The translations under genes were made by a program, and so were the position numbers. Source: Pseudomonas sp. TH15 (GTDB lineage: Bacteria; Pseudomonadota; Gammaproteobacteria; Pseudomonadales; Pseudomonadaceae). Taken from it: DNA of 64,000 nt. This document shows positions 34,721 through 44,564 of the stretch, one piece after another. Under the pieces are notes generated by a model. It was not told the DNA's origin and made no database searches. It saw only the letters and a list, made by a program, of their open reading frames with translations. The stretch's first letter is position 1, and every line of letters begins with the position of its first letter. Location of the stretch: the NCBI RefSeq assembly GCF_016651105.1, contig NZ_JAEKEL010000001.1, positions 774,001 through 838,000 of the forward strand. Reading direction: 5' to 3'.

Positions 34721-36307
34721 ATGCGCCTCGCTGCACTCCCCCTCTTGCTTGCCCCCCTGCTGCTGAGCCCGCTGGCCCACGCCGCCGCCCTCACCGTCTG
34801 CACCGAGGCCAGCCCCGAAGGGTTCGACGTGGTGCAATACAACTCGCTGACTACCACCAATGCCTCGGCCGATGTGCTGATGAACACTTTGGTGAACTTC
34901 GATACAGCCAGCGGCAAAGTGGTCGCCAGCCTAGCGGATAGCTGGGAAGTCACGCCCGACGGCCTGAGCTACGTCTTCAAATTGCATCCGCAGGTAAAAT
35001 TCCACAAAACCGAGTACTTCAGCCCGACTCGCGACTTGAGCGCCGAAGACGTGAAGTTCAGCTTCGACCGCATGCTCGACCCGGCCAACCCGTGGCACAA
35101 AGTCGCCCAAAGCGGCTTCCCACACGCCCAGTCGATGCAATTGCCGGCGCTGATCAAAAAGATCGACGCCCTCGACCCGCTGACCGTGCGCTTCACCCTC
35201 GATCACCCGGACTCGACCTTCCTTGCGACCCTGAGCATGGGCTTCGCGTCGATCTATTCGGCCGAATACGCCGACCAGTTGATGAAGGCCGGCACCCCGG
35301 AGCAGCTCAACAGCCAGCCGATCGGCAGTGGCCCGTTCATCTTTACGCGCTTCCAGAAAGACGTGGCGATTCGCTACAAGGCCAACCGCGACTACTTCGG
35401 CGGCAAGCCGTCGGTGGACCCGTTGATCTTCGCGATTACCCCGGACGCCAACGTGCGCTTGCAGAAATTGCGCCGCAACGAGTGCCAGATCGCCCTGTCG
35501 CCCAAGCCTCTGGACGTACAGGCTGCGCAGAAAGAGCCGACATTAAAAGTCGAAAAGACTGACGCATTCATGACCGCTTTCGTCGGCATCAACAGCCAGC
35601 ATCCACCGTTGGACAAGCCCGAAGTCCGCCAAGCGATCAACCTCGCCTTCGACAAGGCCAACTACATCAAGGCCGTGTTCGAAGACACAGCTGAAGCGGC
35701 GAACGGCCCTTACCCGCCGAACACCTGGAGCTACGCCAAAGGCTTGCCGGGTTATCCGCACGACGTGGCAAAGGCCAAGGCATTGATGGCCAAGGCCGGG
35801 CTCAAGGACGGTTTCCAGACCACCATCTGGACTCGCCCTTCCGGCAGTTTGCTGAACCCCAACCCGAGCCTCGGCGCGCAACTGCTGCAATCCGACTTGG
35901 CGGAAATCGGCATTCAAGCTGAAATCCGGGTGATCGAATGGGGCGAACTGATCCGTCGCGCCAAGGCCGGCGAGCATGACCTGCTGTTCATGGGCTGGGC
36001 CGGCGACAACGGCGACCCGGACAACTTCCTCACGCCGCAGTTTTCCTGCGCCGCGGTCAAATCCGGGACTAACTTCGCCCGTTACTGCAACCAGGACCTG
36101 GACAAGCTGATCAGCGCTGGCAAGACCACCAGCGAGCAAGGCGTGCGCACCAAGCTCTACGAACAGGCCCAGGCGCAGATTCAGCAGCAGGCGCTGTGGC
36201 TGCCTTTGGCGCACCCGACTGCTTTCGCGTTGACGCGCAAAGATGTGCAGGGTTACTCGGTAAGCCCGTTTGGTCGGCAGGACTATTCGAAGGTCAGCAT
36301 CAAATAA
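34721..36307 (+). CDS. Peptide ABC transporter substrate-binding protein (DppA-like, family 5)
   Basis: 528 residues with a signal peptide (to about residue 22, HAAA). The family 5 solute-binding features are present: LTVCTEASPEGFD at the start, SAEDVKFSFDRMLDPANP, IGSGPFIFTRF and FMGWAGDNGDPDNFL. It should bind di- or oligopeptides in the periplasm. No permease or ATPase genes are next to it, so it must work with a transporter encoded elsewhere. By order it is PA5317 (DppA5), which is also an orphan. AAGGA precedes the ATG. Confidence 0.93.
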   Translation: MRLAALPLLLAPLLLSPLAHAAALTVCTEASPEGFDVVQYNSLTTTNASADVLMNTLVNFDTASGKVVASLADSWEVTPDGLSYVFKLHPQVKFHKTEYFSPTRDLSAEDVKFSFDRMLDPANPWHKVAQSGFPHAQSMQLPALIKKIDALDPLTVRFTLDHPDSTFLATLSMGFASIYSAEYADQLMKAGTPEQLNSQPIGSGPFIFTRFQKDVAIRYKANRDYFGGKPSVDPLIFAITPDANVRLQKLRRNECQIALSPKPLDVQAAQKEPTLKVEKTDAFMTAFVGINSQHPPLDKPEVRQAINLAFDKANYIKAVFEDTAEAANGPYPPNTWSYAKGLPGYPHDVAKAKALMAKAGLKDGFQTTIWTRPSGSLLNPNPSLGAQLLQSDLAEIGIQAEIRVIEWGELIRRAKAGEHDLLFMGWAGDNGDPDNFLTPQFSCAAVKSGTNFARYCNQDLDKLISAGKTTSEQGVRTKLYEQAQAQIQQQALWLPLAHPTAFALTRKDVQGYSVSPFGRQDYSKVSIK

Positions 36308-36328
36308 CCTGTCCAGCACATTGCCCAA

Positions 36329-36418
36329 TGTGGGAGCGAGCCTGCTCGCGAAAGCGGTCTGTCAGTAAAAACCATGCTGGCTGACATAACGCCTTCGCGA
36401 GCAGGCTCGCTCCCACAA
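36329..36418. repeat. Inverted REP pair
   Basis: TGTGGGAGCGAGCCTGCTCG and its complement between the converging peptide-binding-protein and radC genes. The core carries GCCTGC in place of GCTTGC on both arms, a paired change that keeps the stem. Confidence 0.9.
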
Positions 36419-36442
36419 GGGTTTAGTGTTTGTCTTTGAGAG

Positions 36443-37117
36443 TTACATCCACCCATACTCAGCCATGGACAGCGGATCACCGTCGCCGATGATGAAATGG
36501 TCGAGTACCCGCACATCGACCAGCTCCAATGCCTCTTGCAGGCGCTTGGTCAGCATTCGGTCGGCCTGACTGGGGTCGGTGTTGCCCGATGGGTGGTTGT
36601 GGCACAGGATCAGCGCCGCGGCGTTGTGAGCCAGGGCGCGCTTGACCACCTGCCGCGGATAAACACTGGTGCTGTCGATGGAGCCACGAAACAGCGCTTC
36701 AAACGCCAGTACCCGGTGCTTGGAATCCAGAAACAGACAACCGAACACCTCGTGGGGCTCATGGCGCAGCATGGCCTTGAGGTAGTCGCGTACCGCCAAA
36801 GGACTCTCCAGCACCGAATCCCGGCGTAATCGCTCGGCCAGATGCCGCCGGGCCATCTCCAGCACCGCCTGCAACTGGGCGAACTTTGCCGGACCCAAGC
36901 CCAATTGGCTGCTGAAGGCCCGTAGATCGGCCTCCAGTAAAGTGCGCAGACTGCCGAATTGACTCAACAGGTGTCGCGCCAGGTCTACCGCGCTTTTGCC
37001 GGACACGCCGGTCCGTAGAAAGATTGCCAGCAGCTCAGCATCAGAAAGACTCGCCGAACCTTGTTCAAGAAGCTTCTCTCGCGGCCGCTCTGCTGCCGGC
37101 CAATCGCGAATGCTCAT
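36443..37117 (-). CDS. radC: RadC family JAB/MPN domain protein
   Basis: 224 residues, the standard length. A helix-hairpin-helix-like N-terminus is followed by the JAB/MPN domain with the metal-binding [14 protein letters not shown] at about 170-183 and an upstream glutamate. Despite its name, a repair role for RadC has not held up; its activity is uncertain. It is divergent from coaBC. GGAGG is 5 bases before the ATG. Confidence 0.95.
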   Translation of the reverse strand: MSIRDWPAAERPREKLLEQGSASLSDAELLAIFLRTGVSGKSAVDLARHLLSQFGSLRTLLEADLRAFSSQLGLGPAKFAQLQAVLEMARRHLAERLRRDSVLESPLAVRDYLKAMLRHEPHEVFGCLFLDSKHRVLAFEALFRGSIDSTSVYPRQVVKRALAHNAAALILCHNHPSGNTDPSQADRMLTKRLQEALELVDVRVLDHFIIGDGDPLSMAEYGWM

Positions 37118-37252
37118 AGCACCTCCATGTCTGTGGGCGCCGCTGTTCCGTAGCGGTCGCTGTGATATCGTAGCCCATCTTTTTTGCGGGCGAATTCATC
37201 CCTGGGGAGGGGGTTTCGCCATGCAGTCATCAACGAAATGAAAGGCAGACCT

Positions 37253-38461
37253 ATGCAGCGGCTGTATCGGAAACGCATCGTTCTGGGCGTCGGTGGCGGT
37301 ATTGCTGCCTACAAGAGCGCCGACCTGGTTCGCCGCCTGATCGATCAGGGCGCCGAAGTGCGCGTGGTCATGACCCGTGGCGGCAGCGAGTTCATTACCC
37401 CGCTGACCATGCAGGCCTTGTCCGGGCACCCGGTCCACCTCGATCTGCTGGACCCGGCGGCCGAAGCCGCCATGGGCCACATCGAGCTGGCCAAATGGGC
37501 CGACCTGGTGCTGATCGCCCCTGCCACCGCAGACTTGATCGCCCGCTTGGCCCAAGGCATTGCCAATGACCTGCTGACCACCTTGGTGCTGGCCACCGAC
37601 GCAGTGGTCGCCGTTGCACCGGCGATGAACCAGGCCATGTGGCGCGACCCGGCGACCCAAGCCAACCTGCAATTGCTCGAAAGCCGTGGCTTCAAGTCCT
37701 TTGGTCCAGCCTCCGGCAGCCAGGCCTGCGGCGACGTCGGCATGGGCCGCATGCTCGAAGCCACCGACCTCGCCCAGTGCGCGGCAGACTGCTTCCAGCG
37801 TCAGGCACTGACCGGCAAACACGTACTGATTACCGCCGGCCCGACCCAGGAAAACATCGACCCGGTGCGCTACATCACCAACCACAGCTCCGGCAAAATG
37901 GGCTTTGCCCTGGCCGAAGCCGCAGTGGAAGCCGGCGCCCGCGTAACGCTGATCACCGGCCCGGTGCACCTGCCGACCCCGGATCGCGTCACCCGCATCG
38001 ATGTGGTCAGCGCCCGCGACATGCTCGCCGCCTGTGAAGCCGCGATCCCTTGCGACCTGTTCATTGCTTCGGCAGCGGTCGCGGACTACCGCCCGGAAGT
38101 CGTCGCCCCACAGAAACTCAAGAAAGACCCTACGAACGGCGACGGCTTGTTGCTACAGATGGTGCGTAACCCAGACATCCTGGCCACCATCGCCACGCGC
38201 CCCGACCGTCCGTTCAGTGTCGGTTTCGCCGCCGAAACCGAACACCTGCTCGATTACGCTGCGCGCAAGTTGAAAGACAAGAACCTCGATTTGATCGTCG
38301 CCAATGACGTCGCCAACCCGAGTATTGGCTTCAACAGCGAAGAAAACGCCTGCAGCGTGATCGATCGTGAATTGCACGCCACACTTTTCGCCCAGACCAG
38401 CAAGAGCAAGATTGCTCGCCAGCTGATCACTTTTATCGCCGACCGTCTGAACCAGGTTTAA
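37253..38461 (+). CDS. coaBC: Bifunctional phosphopantothenoylcysteine decarboxylase/synthetase CoaBC
   Basis: 402 residues. The N-terminal half is the flavoprotein decarboxylase CoaC ([44 protein letters not shown]), and the C-terminal half is the synthetase CoaB starting around residue 190 with [15 protein letters not shown] and SSGKMG. It makes 4'-phosphopantetheine for coenzyme A. ATG 37253 (AAAGG upstream) is the family start. The stop is 5 bases from the dut start, so the two are cotranscribed. Confidence 0.96.
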   Translation: MQRLYRKRIVLGVGGGIAAYKSADLVRRLIDQGAEVRVVMTRGGSEFITPLTMQALSGHPVHLDLLDPAAEAAMGHIELAKWADLVLIAPATADLIARLAQGIANDLLTTLVLATDAVVAVAPAMNQAMWRDPATQANLQLLESRGFKSFGPASGSQACGDVGMGRMLEATDLAQCAADCFQRQALTGKHVLITAGPTQENIDPVRYITNHSSGKMGFALAEAAVEAGARVTLITGPVHLPTPDRVTRIDVVSARDMLAACEAAIPCDLFIASAAVADYRPEVVAPQKLKKDPTNGDGLLLQMVRNPDILATIATRPDRPFSVGFAAETEHLLDYAARKLKDKNLDLIVANDVANPSIGFNSEENACSVIDRELHATLFAQTSKSKIARQLITFIADRLNQV

Positions 38462-38466
38462 TTTAC

Positions 38467-38922
38467 ATGCACGCTTTGCAAGCCAAGATCCTCGACCCCC
38501 GCATCGGCACCGACTTCCCGCTGCCGCAGTACGCCACCCCAGGCTCCGCCGGCCTCGACCTGCGCGCCATGCTGGAAAAAGACACCGTGATCAAGCCGGG
38601 CGAAACCCTGCTGATCCCGACCGGCCTGTCCGTCTACATCGGCGATCCAGGCCTGGCGGCGCTGATTCTGCCGCGCTCCGGCCTGGGCCATAAGCACGGC
38701 ATCGTGCTAGGCAACCTGGTCGGCCTGATCGACTCCGATTACCAGGGTCCGCTGATGGTTTCGTGCTGGAACCGTGGCCAGTCCGATTTCACCATGACCG
38801 TCGGCGAACGTCTGGCGCAACTGGTGCTGGTACCGGTGGTGCAGGCACACTTCGAAATGGTTGAAGAGTTCGTCGAAACCGAACGCGGCACCGGCGGGTT
38901 TGGCCATACCGGCACCAAATAA
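38467..38922 (+). CDS. dut: dUTP diphosphatase
   Basis: 151 residues of the trimeric dUTPase family. Motifs in order: [33 protein letters not shown], and the C-terminal arm [10 protein letters not shown]. It turns dUTP into dUMP, which keeps uracil out of DNA and feeds dTMP synthesis. It directly follows coaBC. There is no clear ribosome binding site, which suggests coupling to coaBC translation. Confidence 0.97.
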   Translation: MHALQAKILDPRIGTDFPLPQYATPGSAGLDLRAMLEKDTVIKPGETLLIPTGLSVYIGDPGLAALILPRSGLGHKHGIVLGNLVGLIDSDYQGPLMVSCWNRGQSDFTMTVGERLAQLVLVPVVQAHFEMVEEFVETERGTGGFGHTGTK

Positions 38923-38926
38923 CCCA

Positions 38927-39012
38927 TGTAGGAGCTGCCGCAGGCTGCGATCTTTTGATCTTGATTCTCTTAAACCAAAATCAAAAGATCGCAGCCTGCG
39001 GCAGCTCCTACA
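38927..39012. repeat. Perfect 33-bp inverted repeat (TGTAGGAGCTGCCGC class)
   Basis: Two arms of 33 identical bases (38927-38959 and 38980-39012, starting TGTAGGAGCTGCCGCAGGC) are separated by 20 bases, between dut and algC. The arms differ from the REP type found elsewhere in the window. A single, slightly diverged arm lies at 61111-61145. Confidence 0.92.
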
Positions 39013-39218
39013 GGAGAGAAATTTGTGCAATTTGTGCGGCAGGTTTTAACACCGTAAATCAAGGTTTTGCCGGCCGAAAGCCACGCCAGCCGAGGCGTCA
39101 TGGCCTTTACACACCACGAACTCTCTGTGGAAAACGCCGTCATACCCTTCAGTTTGAGCCTGTCGACCCGTAGTTCACAGGCAGGTCCAGCCACTTTCGA
39201 AATGGAGCATTCCCACAG

Positions 39219-40616
39219 ATGAGCAGCCCAGCCCAAGTCGCACCGAAGTTCCCCGACAGCATCTTCCGCGCCTACGACATTCGCGGCACCGTCCCGGAAT
39301 TCTTGAACGCTGAAACCGCTTACTGGCTCGGCCGCGCTATCGGCGCCCAGAGCCTGGCCCAGGACGAACCAAACGTTTCCGTAGGCCGTGACGGCCGTCT
39401 CTCCGGCCCCGAGCTGGTCGAACGCCTGATTCAAGGCCTGGCCGACAGCGGTTGCCACGTCAGCGACGTCGGCCTGGTGCCAACGCCAGCCCTGTATTAC
39501 GCCGCCAACGTACTGGCCGGCAAATCCGGCGTCATGCTCACCGGCAGCCACAACCCGTCGAACTACAACGGTTTCAAGATCGTTATCGCTGGCGATACTT
39601 TGGCCAACGAACAAATCCAGGCCCTGCACGAACGCCTCAAGACCAACAACCTGAGCAGCGGCAAGGGCAGCATCACCAAGGTCGAGATCCTCGATCGCTA
39701 CAACACTGAGATCGTCCAGGACATCAAACTCGCCCGCCGCCTCAAAGTGGTGGTCGATTGCGGTAACGGCGCGGCCGGCGTGATCGCCCCGCAGCTGATC
39801 GAAGCGCTGAATTGCGAAGTGATCCCGCTGTTCTGCGAGGTCGACGGCAACTTCCCGAACCACCACCCGGATCCGGGCAAGCCTGAAAACCTGGTCGACC
39901 TGATCGCCAAGGTCAAGGAAACCAACGCAGACATCGGCCTGGCCTTCGATGGCGACGGCGACCGCGTCGGCGTGGTGACCAACACTGGCAGCATCGTCTT
40001 CCCCGACCGCCTGTTGATGTTGTTCGCCCGCGACGTACTGGCACGCAACCCGGATGCGGAGATCATCTTCGACGTCAAATGCACCCGCCGCCTGACCCCG
40101 CTGATCAAGGAATACGGCGGTCGTCCGCTAATGTGGAAGACCGGTCACTCGTTGATCAAAAAGAAAATGAAACAAACCGGCGCCCTGTTGGCCGGCGAAA
40201 TGAGCGGGCATATCTTCTTCAAGGAGCGCTGGTTCGGTTTCGACGATGGTATTTACAGCGCCGCGCGGCTGCTGGAGATCCTCAGCAAGGAAAAATCCAC
40301 CGCGGAGGAGCTGTTTGCGACCTTCCCGAACGATATTTCTACGCCTGAAATCAATATCCATGTGACCGAAGAGAGCAAATTCAGCATCATTGATGCATTG
40401 CACGACGCGAAGTGGGGCGAAGGCGCCAACCTGACCACCATTGACGGCGTGCGAGTCGACTACGCCAAAGGCTGGGGCCTGGTGCGCGCATCCAACACCA
40501 CACCGGTGCTGGTGCTGCGCTTCGAGGCCGATGACGAGGCTGAATTGCAGCGCATCAAGGACGTGTTCCACGCCCAACTGAAACGTGTTGCCCCTGATCT
40601 CCAACTACCGTTCTGA
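39219..40616 (+). CDS. algC: Phosphomannomutase/phosphoglucomutase AlgC
   Basis: 465 residues, very close to Pseudomonas AlgC. The phosphoserine loop TGSHNPSNYNGFK places the catalytic serine at about 110, the metal loop DGDGDRVG is near 245, and the sugar-binding GEMSGHIFF near 325. It interconverts mannose/glucose 6- and 1-phosphates for alginate, lipopolysaccharide and other exopolysaccharides. The N-terminal extension seen in some strains' annotations is absent. Some 300 bases with the inverted repeat separate it from dut, so it probably has its own promoter. Confidence 0.96.
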   Translation: MSSPAQVAPKFPDSIFRAYDIRGTVPEFLNAETAYWLGRAIGAQSLAQDEPNVSVGRDGRLSGPELVERLIQGLADSGCHVSDVGLVPTPALYYAANVLAGKSGVMLTGSHNPSNYNGFKIVIAGDTLANEQIQALHERLKTNNLSSGKGSITKVEILDRYNTEIVQDIKLARRLKVVVDCGNGAAGVIAPQLIEALNCEVIPLFCEVDGNFPNHHPDPGKPENLVDLIAKVKETNADIGLAFDGDGDRVGVVTNTGSIVFPDRLLMLFARDVLARNPDAEIIFDVKCTRRLTPLIKEYGGRPLMWKTGHSLIKKKMKQTGALLAGEMSGHIFFKERWFGFDDGIYSAARLLEILSKEKSTAEELFATFPNDISTPEINIHVTEESKFSIIDALHDAKWGEGANLTTIDGVRVDYAKGWGLVRASNTTPVLVLRFEADDEAELQRIKDVFHAQLKRVAPDLQLPF

Positions 40617-40640
40617 TTTTTTGATGCACCGGAGCCCTGA

Positions 40641-41546
<906 letters not shown>

Positions 41547-41560
41547 GCGATAGCGCATAC

Positions 41561-41599
41561 AAAAAGACCCCGCTCAGCCTGGCTGAGCGGGGTCTTTTT
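41561..41599 (+). terminator. Intrinsic terminator behind argB
   Basis: A long stem, GACCCCGCTCAGCC with its complement GGCTGAGCGGGGTC, is flanked by A5 and T7. Confidence 0.92.
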
Positions 41600-41614
41600 T
41601 TGCCTGCGATCCCT

Positions 41615-41706
41615 TGTGGGAGCGAGGCTTGCCCGCGAAAGCGGTGTATCAGTCAACGAAGATGTCGAATGTGACGGCCTCTTCGCGGGCAAGCCTCGCT
41701 CCTACA
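41615..41706. repeat. Inverted REP pair (GAGGCTTGCCCGCG variant)
   Basis: TTGTGGGAGCGAGGCTTGCC and its approximate complement between the converging argB and pyrE genes. Confidence 0.88.
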
Positions 41707-41716
41707 CAGGTCGGTG

Positions 41717-42361
41717 TTACACGCCAAACTGGGCTCGGTAGGCTTCAACCGCCGGCAAATGCTGCTTGAGCTGCGGATCATCCGCCAGGAACTGCAGGAC
41801 CTGGTTCAGCGAAACAATGCTGATCACCGGAATGCCGAAGTCACGCTCCACTTCCTGGATAGCCGACAACTCGCCGTTGCCTCGCTCCTGACGGTTCAGC
41901 GCGATCAGCACGCCGGCGGCCTTGGCACCGTCCTGGGAAGCGATGATCTGCATCACTTCGCGGATCGCGGTGCCAGCGGTGATCACGTCGTCGATGATCA
42001 GCACGTCGCCGGCCAATGGGGCGCCGACCAGGCTGCCGCCTTCGCCGTGGGCCTTGGCTTCCTTGCGGTTGAAGCACCATGGCAGGTCACGGCCGTGATG
42101 TTCGGCCAATGCCACCGCGGTAGTCGCCGCCAACGGGATGCCTTTGTACGCCGGGCCAAACAGAACGTCGAAGGGAATGCCGCTCTCGACAATGGCTGCC
42201 GCGTAGAAACGACCCAGCTGCGCCAAGGCCGAACCGGTGTTGAACAGGCCGGCATTGAAGAAGTAAGGACTGGTACGTCCGGACTTCAGGGTGAACTCAC
42301 CGAAGCGCAAAACGCCGCGATCGATGGCAAAACGAATGAAATCGCGCTGATACGCTTGCAT
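41717..42361 (-). CDS. pyrE: Orotate phosphoribosyltransferase
   Basis: 214 residues from ATG 42361, which gives the standard N-terminus [12 protein letters not shown]. The PRPP loop [13 protein letters not shown] is at about 122-134. It makes orotidine 5'-phosphate in pyrimidine synthesis. It is divergent from crc with 82 bases between the start codons, the conserved order in Pseudomonas. Confidence 0.97.
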   Translation of the reverse strand: MQAYQRDFIRFAIDRGVLRFGEFTLKSGRTSPYFFNAGLFNTGSALAQLGRFYAAAIVESGIPFDVLFGPAYKGIPLAATTAVALAEHHGRDLPWCFNRKEAKAHGEGGSLVGAPLAGDVLIIDDVITAGTAIREVMQIIASQDGAKAAGVLIALNRQERGNGELSAIQEVERDFGIPVISIVSLNQVLQFLADDPQLKQHLPAVEAYRAQFGV

Positions 42362-42406
42362 GAAAAAAACCCCAAATACCACGGATTTAGCTAATTAGGT
42401 TGACGC

Positions 42407-42421
42407 CGTGTATCATACACG
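42407..42421. promoter_or_regulatory. Palindrome CGTGTATCATACACG between pyrE and crc
   Basis: A perfect 15-base palindrome sits in the middle of the short divergent region. Its centre reads TATCAT on one strand and TATGAT on the other, both resembling -10 elements, so overlapping divergent promoters or an operator are possible. No good -35 was found for either. Confidence 0.4.
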
Positions 42422-42443
42422 CACGCGATTTTTGGGGCCATTT

Positions 42444-43223
42444 ATGCGGATCATCAGTGTGAACGTCAATGGTATTCAGGCTGCAGTGGAGCGAGGTTTG
42501 CTCAGTTGGCTGCAAGCACAGAATGCCGACGTCATCTGCCTGCAGGACACCCGCGCCTCCGCCTTTGAACTGGACGATCCAGCTTTCCAACTGGATGGCT
42601 ACTTCCTTTATGCCTGCGATGCCGAAGTACCCGCCCAAGGTGGCGTGGCTTTGTATTCGCGGTTGCAACCGAAGGCTGTCATCAGCGGTCTCGGCTTCGA
42701 GACGGCCGACCGCTACGGGCGCTACCTGCAAGCCGATTTCGATAAGGTCAGCATCGCGACCTTGCTGCTCCCTTCGGGGCAGAATGGCGATGAAGACTTG
42801 AACCAGAAGTTCAAGCTAATGGACGATTTCGCCCGTTATCTGGATAAACAGCGACGCAAACGTCGCGAGTACATTTATTGTGGCTCGCTGTACGTGGCGC
42901 AACAGAAGCTGGATATCAAGAACTGGCGCGACAGCCAGCAATCTCCGGGCTTCCTGGCACCTGAACGTGCCTGGATGGACGAGATTGTCGGCAACATGGG
43001 TTATGTCGATGCCCTGCGCGAAGTCAGCCGTGAAGGCGACCAGTACAGCTGGTGGCCGGACAACGAACAGGCTGAGATGCTCAACCTGGGCTGGCGTTTC
43101 GACTACCAGTTGCTGACCCCGGGCCTGCGCCGCTTTGTACGCAGCGCACGCCTGCCACGTCAGCCACGGTTCTCGCAGCACGCACCGCTGATCGTGGATT
43201 ACGACTGGACGCTGACCATCTAA
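42444..43223 (+). CDS. crc: Catabolite repression control protein Crc
   Basis: 259 residues from the ATG at 42444, giving the typical MRIISVNVNGIQAAVERGL. The protein has the exonuclease III/AP endonuclease fold but, as known for Crc, works as a partner of Hfq, blocking translation of catabolic mRNAs that carry A-rich targets when preferred carbon sources are present. The sequence is close to the P. aeruginosa protein over its whole length (for example YSWWPDNEQAEMLNLGWRF). It is divergent from pyrE and has a strong terminator behind it. A 12-codon upstream extension of the frame is not used. Confidence 0.96.
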   Translation: MRIISVNVNGIQAAVERGLLSWLQAQNADVICLQDTRASAFELDDPAFQLDGYFLYACDAEVPAQGGVALYSRLQPKAVISGLGFETADRYGRYLQADFDKVSIATLLLPSGQNGDEDLNQKFKLMDDFARYLDKQRRKRREYIYCGSLYVAQQKLDIKNWRDSQQSPGFLAPERAWMDEIVGNMGYVDALREVSREGDQYSWWPDNEQAEMLNLGWRFDYQLLTPGLRRFVRSARLPRQPRFSQHAPLIVDYDWTLTI

Positions 43224-43240
43224 GCGTCGTTTCGCAGCTA

Positions 43241-43276
43241 AAAAAATGCCCGTATCGCAAGATACGGGCATTTTTT
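43241..43276. terminator. Bidirectional intrinsic terminator between crc and the M24 gene
   Basis: A 10-bp stem TGCCCGTATC/GATACGGGCA with a GCAA loop, A6 on the left and T6 on the right. The stem is almost the same as that of the terminator at 33820-33854. Confidence 0.92.
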
Positions 43277-43279
43277 CGG

Positions 43280-44470
43280 TCAAAGGATTGTCTGGCTGGC
43301 AATGTCTCTTGGGGCGCGGGTCAGGATGTCTGGCTTTTCACCGATCACCACCGTGTCATCAATGCGGAATCCCCCGAGCCCCCACTGAAAAATCCCCGGC
43401 TCAGCCGAATACACTTCACCACTCATCAGCGCACGCGTGTTGAACGCCATGTCGTGGGGAAACTCATGGCCGATCAGGCCAAGACCATGCCCTGTGCGAT
43501 GAATGATCAGATCGGCAACCCCGTGCTGCTCGAAAACCCCTTGGGCCGCTGCGTCGATAGCGCATACCGGATTGCCGGTTACCGCCGCTTCGCACGCGGC
43601 TTCATTGGCCTCCCGTGCTGCTTCGTACAGTTGGGCCTGTCGAGGCGAAGGCTTGCCACAAAACCACGTCCGTTCGTTCTCGATGATCAAGCCGTTGATA
43701 CGCGGGATGATGATATTGACCAAGCCATGGCCCTTTTCAATCCGCGCACCGCATTGCCGGCCATCACCGTGGGGCGCGCAACTCGGCGGGCCGGACAGGG
43801 TGAAAAACTCGATGCATTGCACATCCTCACCGGGGAAACGATTGGCCGCCTCTTCGACAAACAGCGCCGCCATGCTCATGTCCAGCTCCTGAACCAGGCG
43901 TCCGGGGCGGATATTTTCCCGGTAGCGATCCTGCAACCAATCGGTCAGCGCGCAGGCTTCGCGCATCAGTTGGATCTCCTCCGCATGCTTGACCAGTCGC
44001 AACGCGCGGCACGCTTCAGTGGCACTTTCCAGCACCAGTGACGGCAGCAGAGTGCCGGCGCGGGCCAGCGGTGCCGTGATCGCATCAACACCAATGCGCG
44101 AGCGATGCAGGCCAGCATCCTGCAAAGACTGCGCGACCCACTCACTCCACTGAGTGACCAAGGGCAGACGATTTTGCACCCGCGGATGCTCGGCGTAAAA
44201 ACGCGCATCCTCGACCCATAGGTTCCCGGCTTCCCTGGTGAATCGCCAATGATGGGTCGAGAGTTCATGGACGATCACGAACGGCGCGCCGTTTCTCGGT
44301 ACGACGCACAGAATCGGTCGCTCCCACGTCTCGACATCGTTATTGAAGTTGGTCGCAAACTGGAAAAAATCGCCCTGGGTAAAGACCAGCGCATCAAAAC
44401 CTTCGCGATCCATCAGCGCGTACATGAGTTGCAGGCGATAGTCGCGCACAGCGTGTCCGAGGTGTGCCAT
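43280..44470 (-). CDS. M24 (aminopeptidase P/creatinase fold) family protein with altered metal ligands
   Basis: 396 residues from ATG 44470 (CGGAG upstream); a longer frame overlaps the AraC gene and is not used. An N-terminal creatinase-like domain (about 15-155) precedes the M24 'pita-bread' domain. HRTGHGLGLIGHEFP and EPGIF are conserved, but the usual first two aspartates are replaced (VNIIIPRINGLIIENERT) and the last glutamate is aspartate (FRIDDTV). It may therefore be a non-peptidase hydrolase like creatinase or ectoine hydrolase. It lies behind the AraC gene on the same strand. Confidence 0.8.
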   Translation of the reverse strand: MAHLGHAVRDYRLQLMYALMDREGFDALVFTQGDFFQFATNFNNDVETWERPILCVVPRNGAPFVIVHELSTHHWRFTREAGNLWVEDARFYAEHPRVQNRLPLVTQWSEWVAQSLQDAGLHRSRIGVDAITAPLARAGTLLPSLVLESATEACRALRLVKHAEEIQLMREACALTDWLQDRYRENIRPGRLVQELDMSMAALFVEEAANRFPGEDVQCIEFFTLSGPPSCAPHGDGRQCGARIEKGHGLVNIIIPRINGLIIENERTWFCGKPSPRQAQLYEAAREANEAACEAAVTGNPVCAIDAAAQGVFEQHGVADLIIHRTGHGLGLIGHEFPHDMAFNTRALMSGEVYSAEPGIFQWGLGGFRIDDTVVIGEKPDILTRAPRDIASQTIL

Positions 44471-44564
44471 TGGCTGGCTCCGTGTCGTTGAAGTGCGGAC
44501 AGTGTTCAACGAGGGCGTTGCAGGCGTCGCGCCGATTCTTGCTCGATTGCCGGTACTTTCTTGC

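Noticed and set aside
34424..34837. 137-codon minus-strand open frame in the rpmB / dppA gap
   Set aside because: It overlaps the start and signal peptide of the peptide-binding protein and has no family match or ribosome binding site.
42444..43223. Annotation of crc as exonuclease III or AP endonuclease
   Set aside because: The fold is the same, but the sequence is close to Pseudomonas Crc over its full length, and the pyrE/crc order is the Pseudomonas one.
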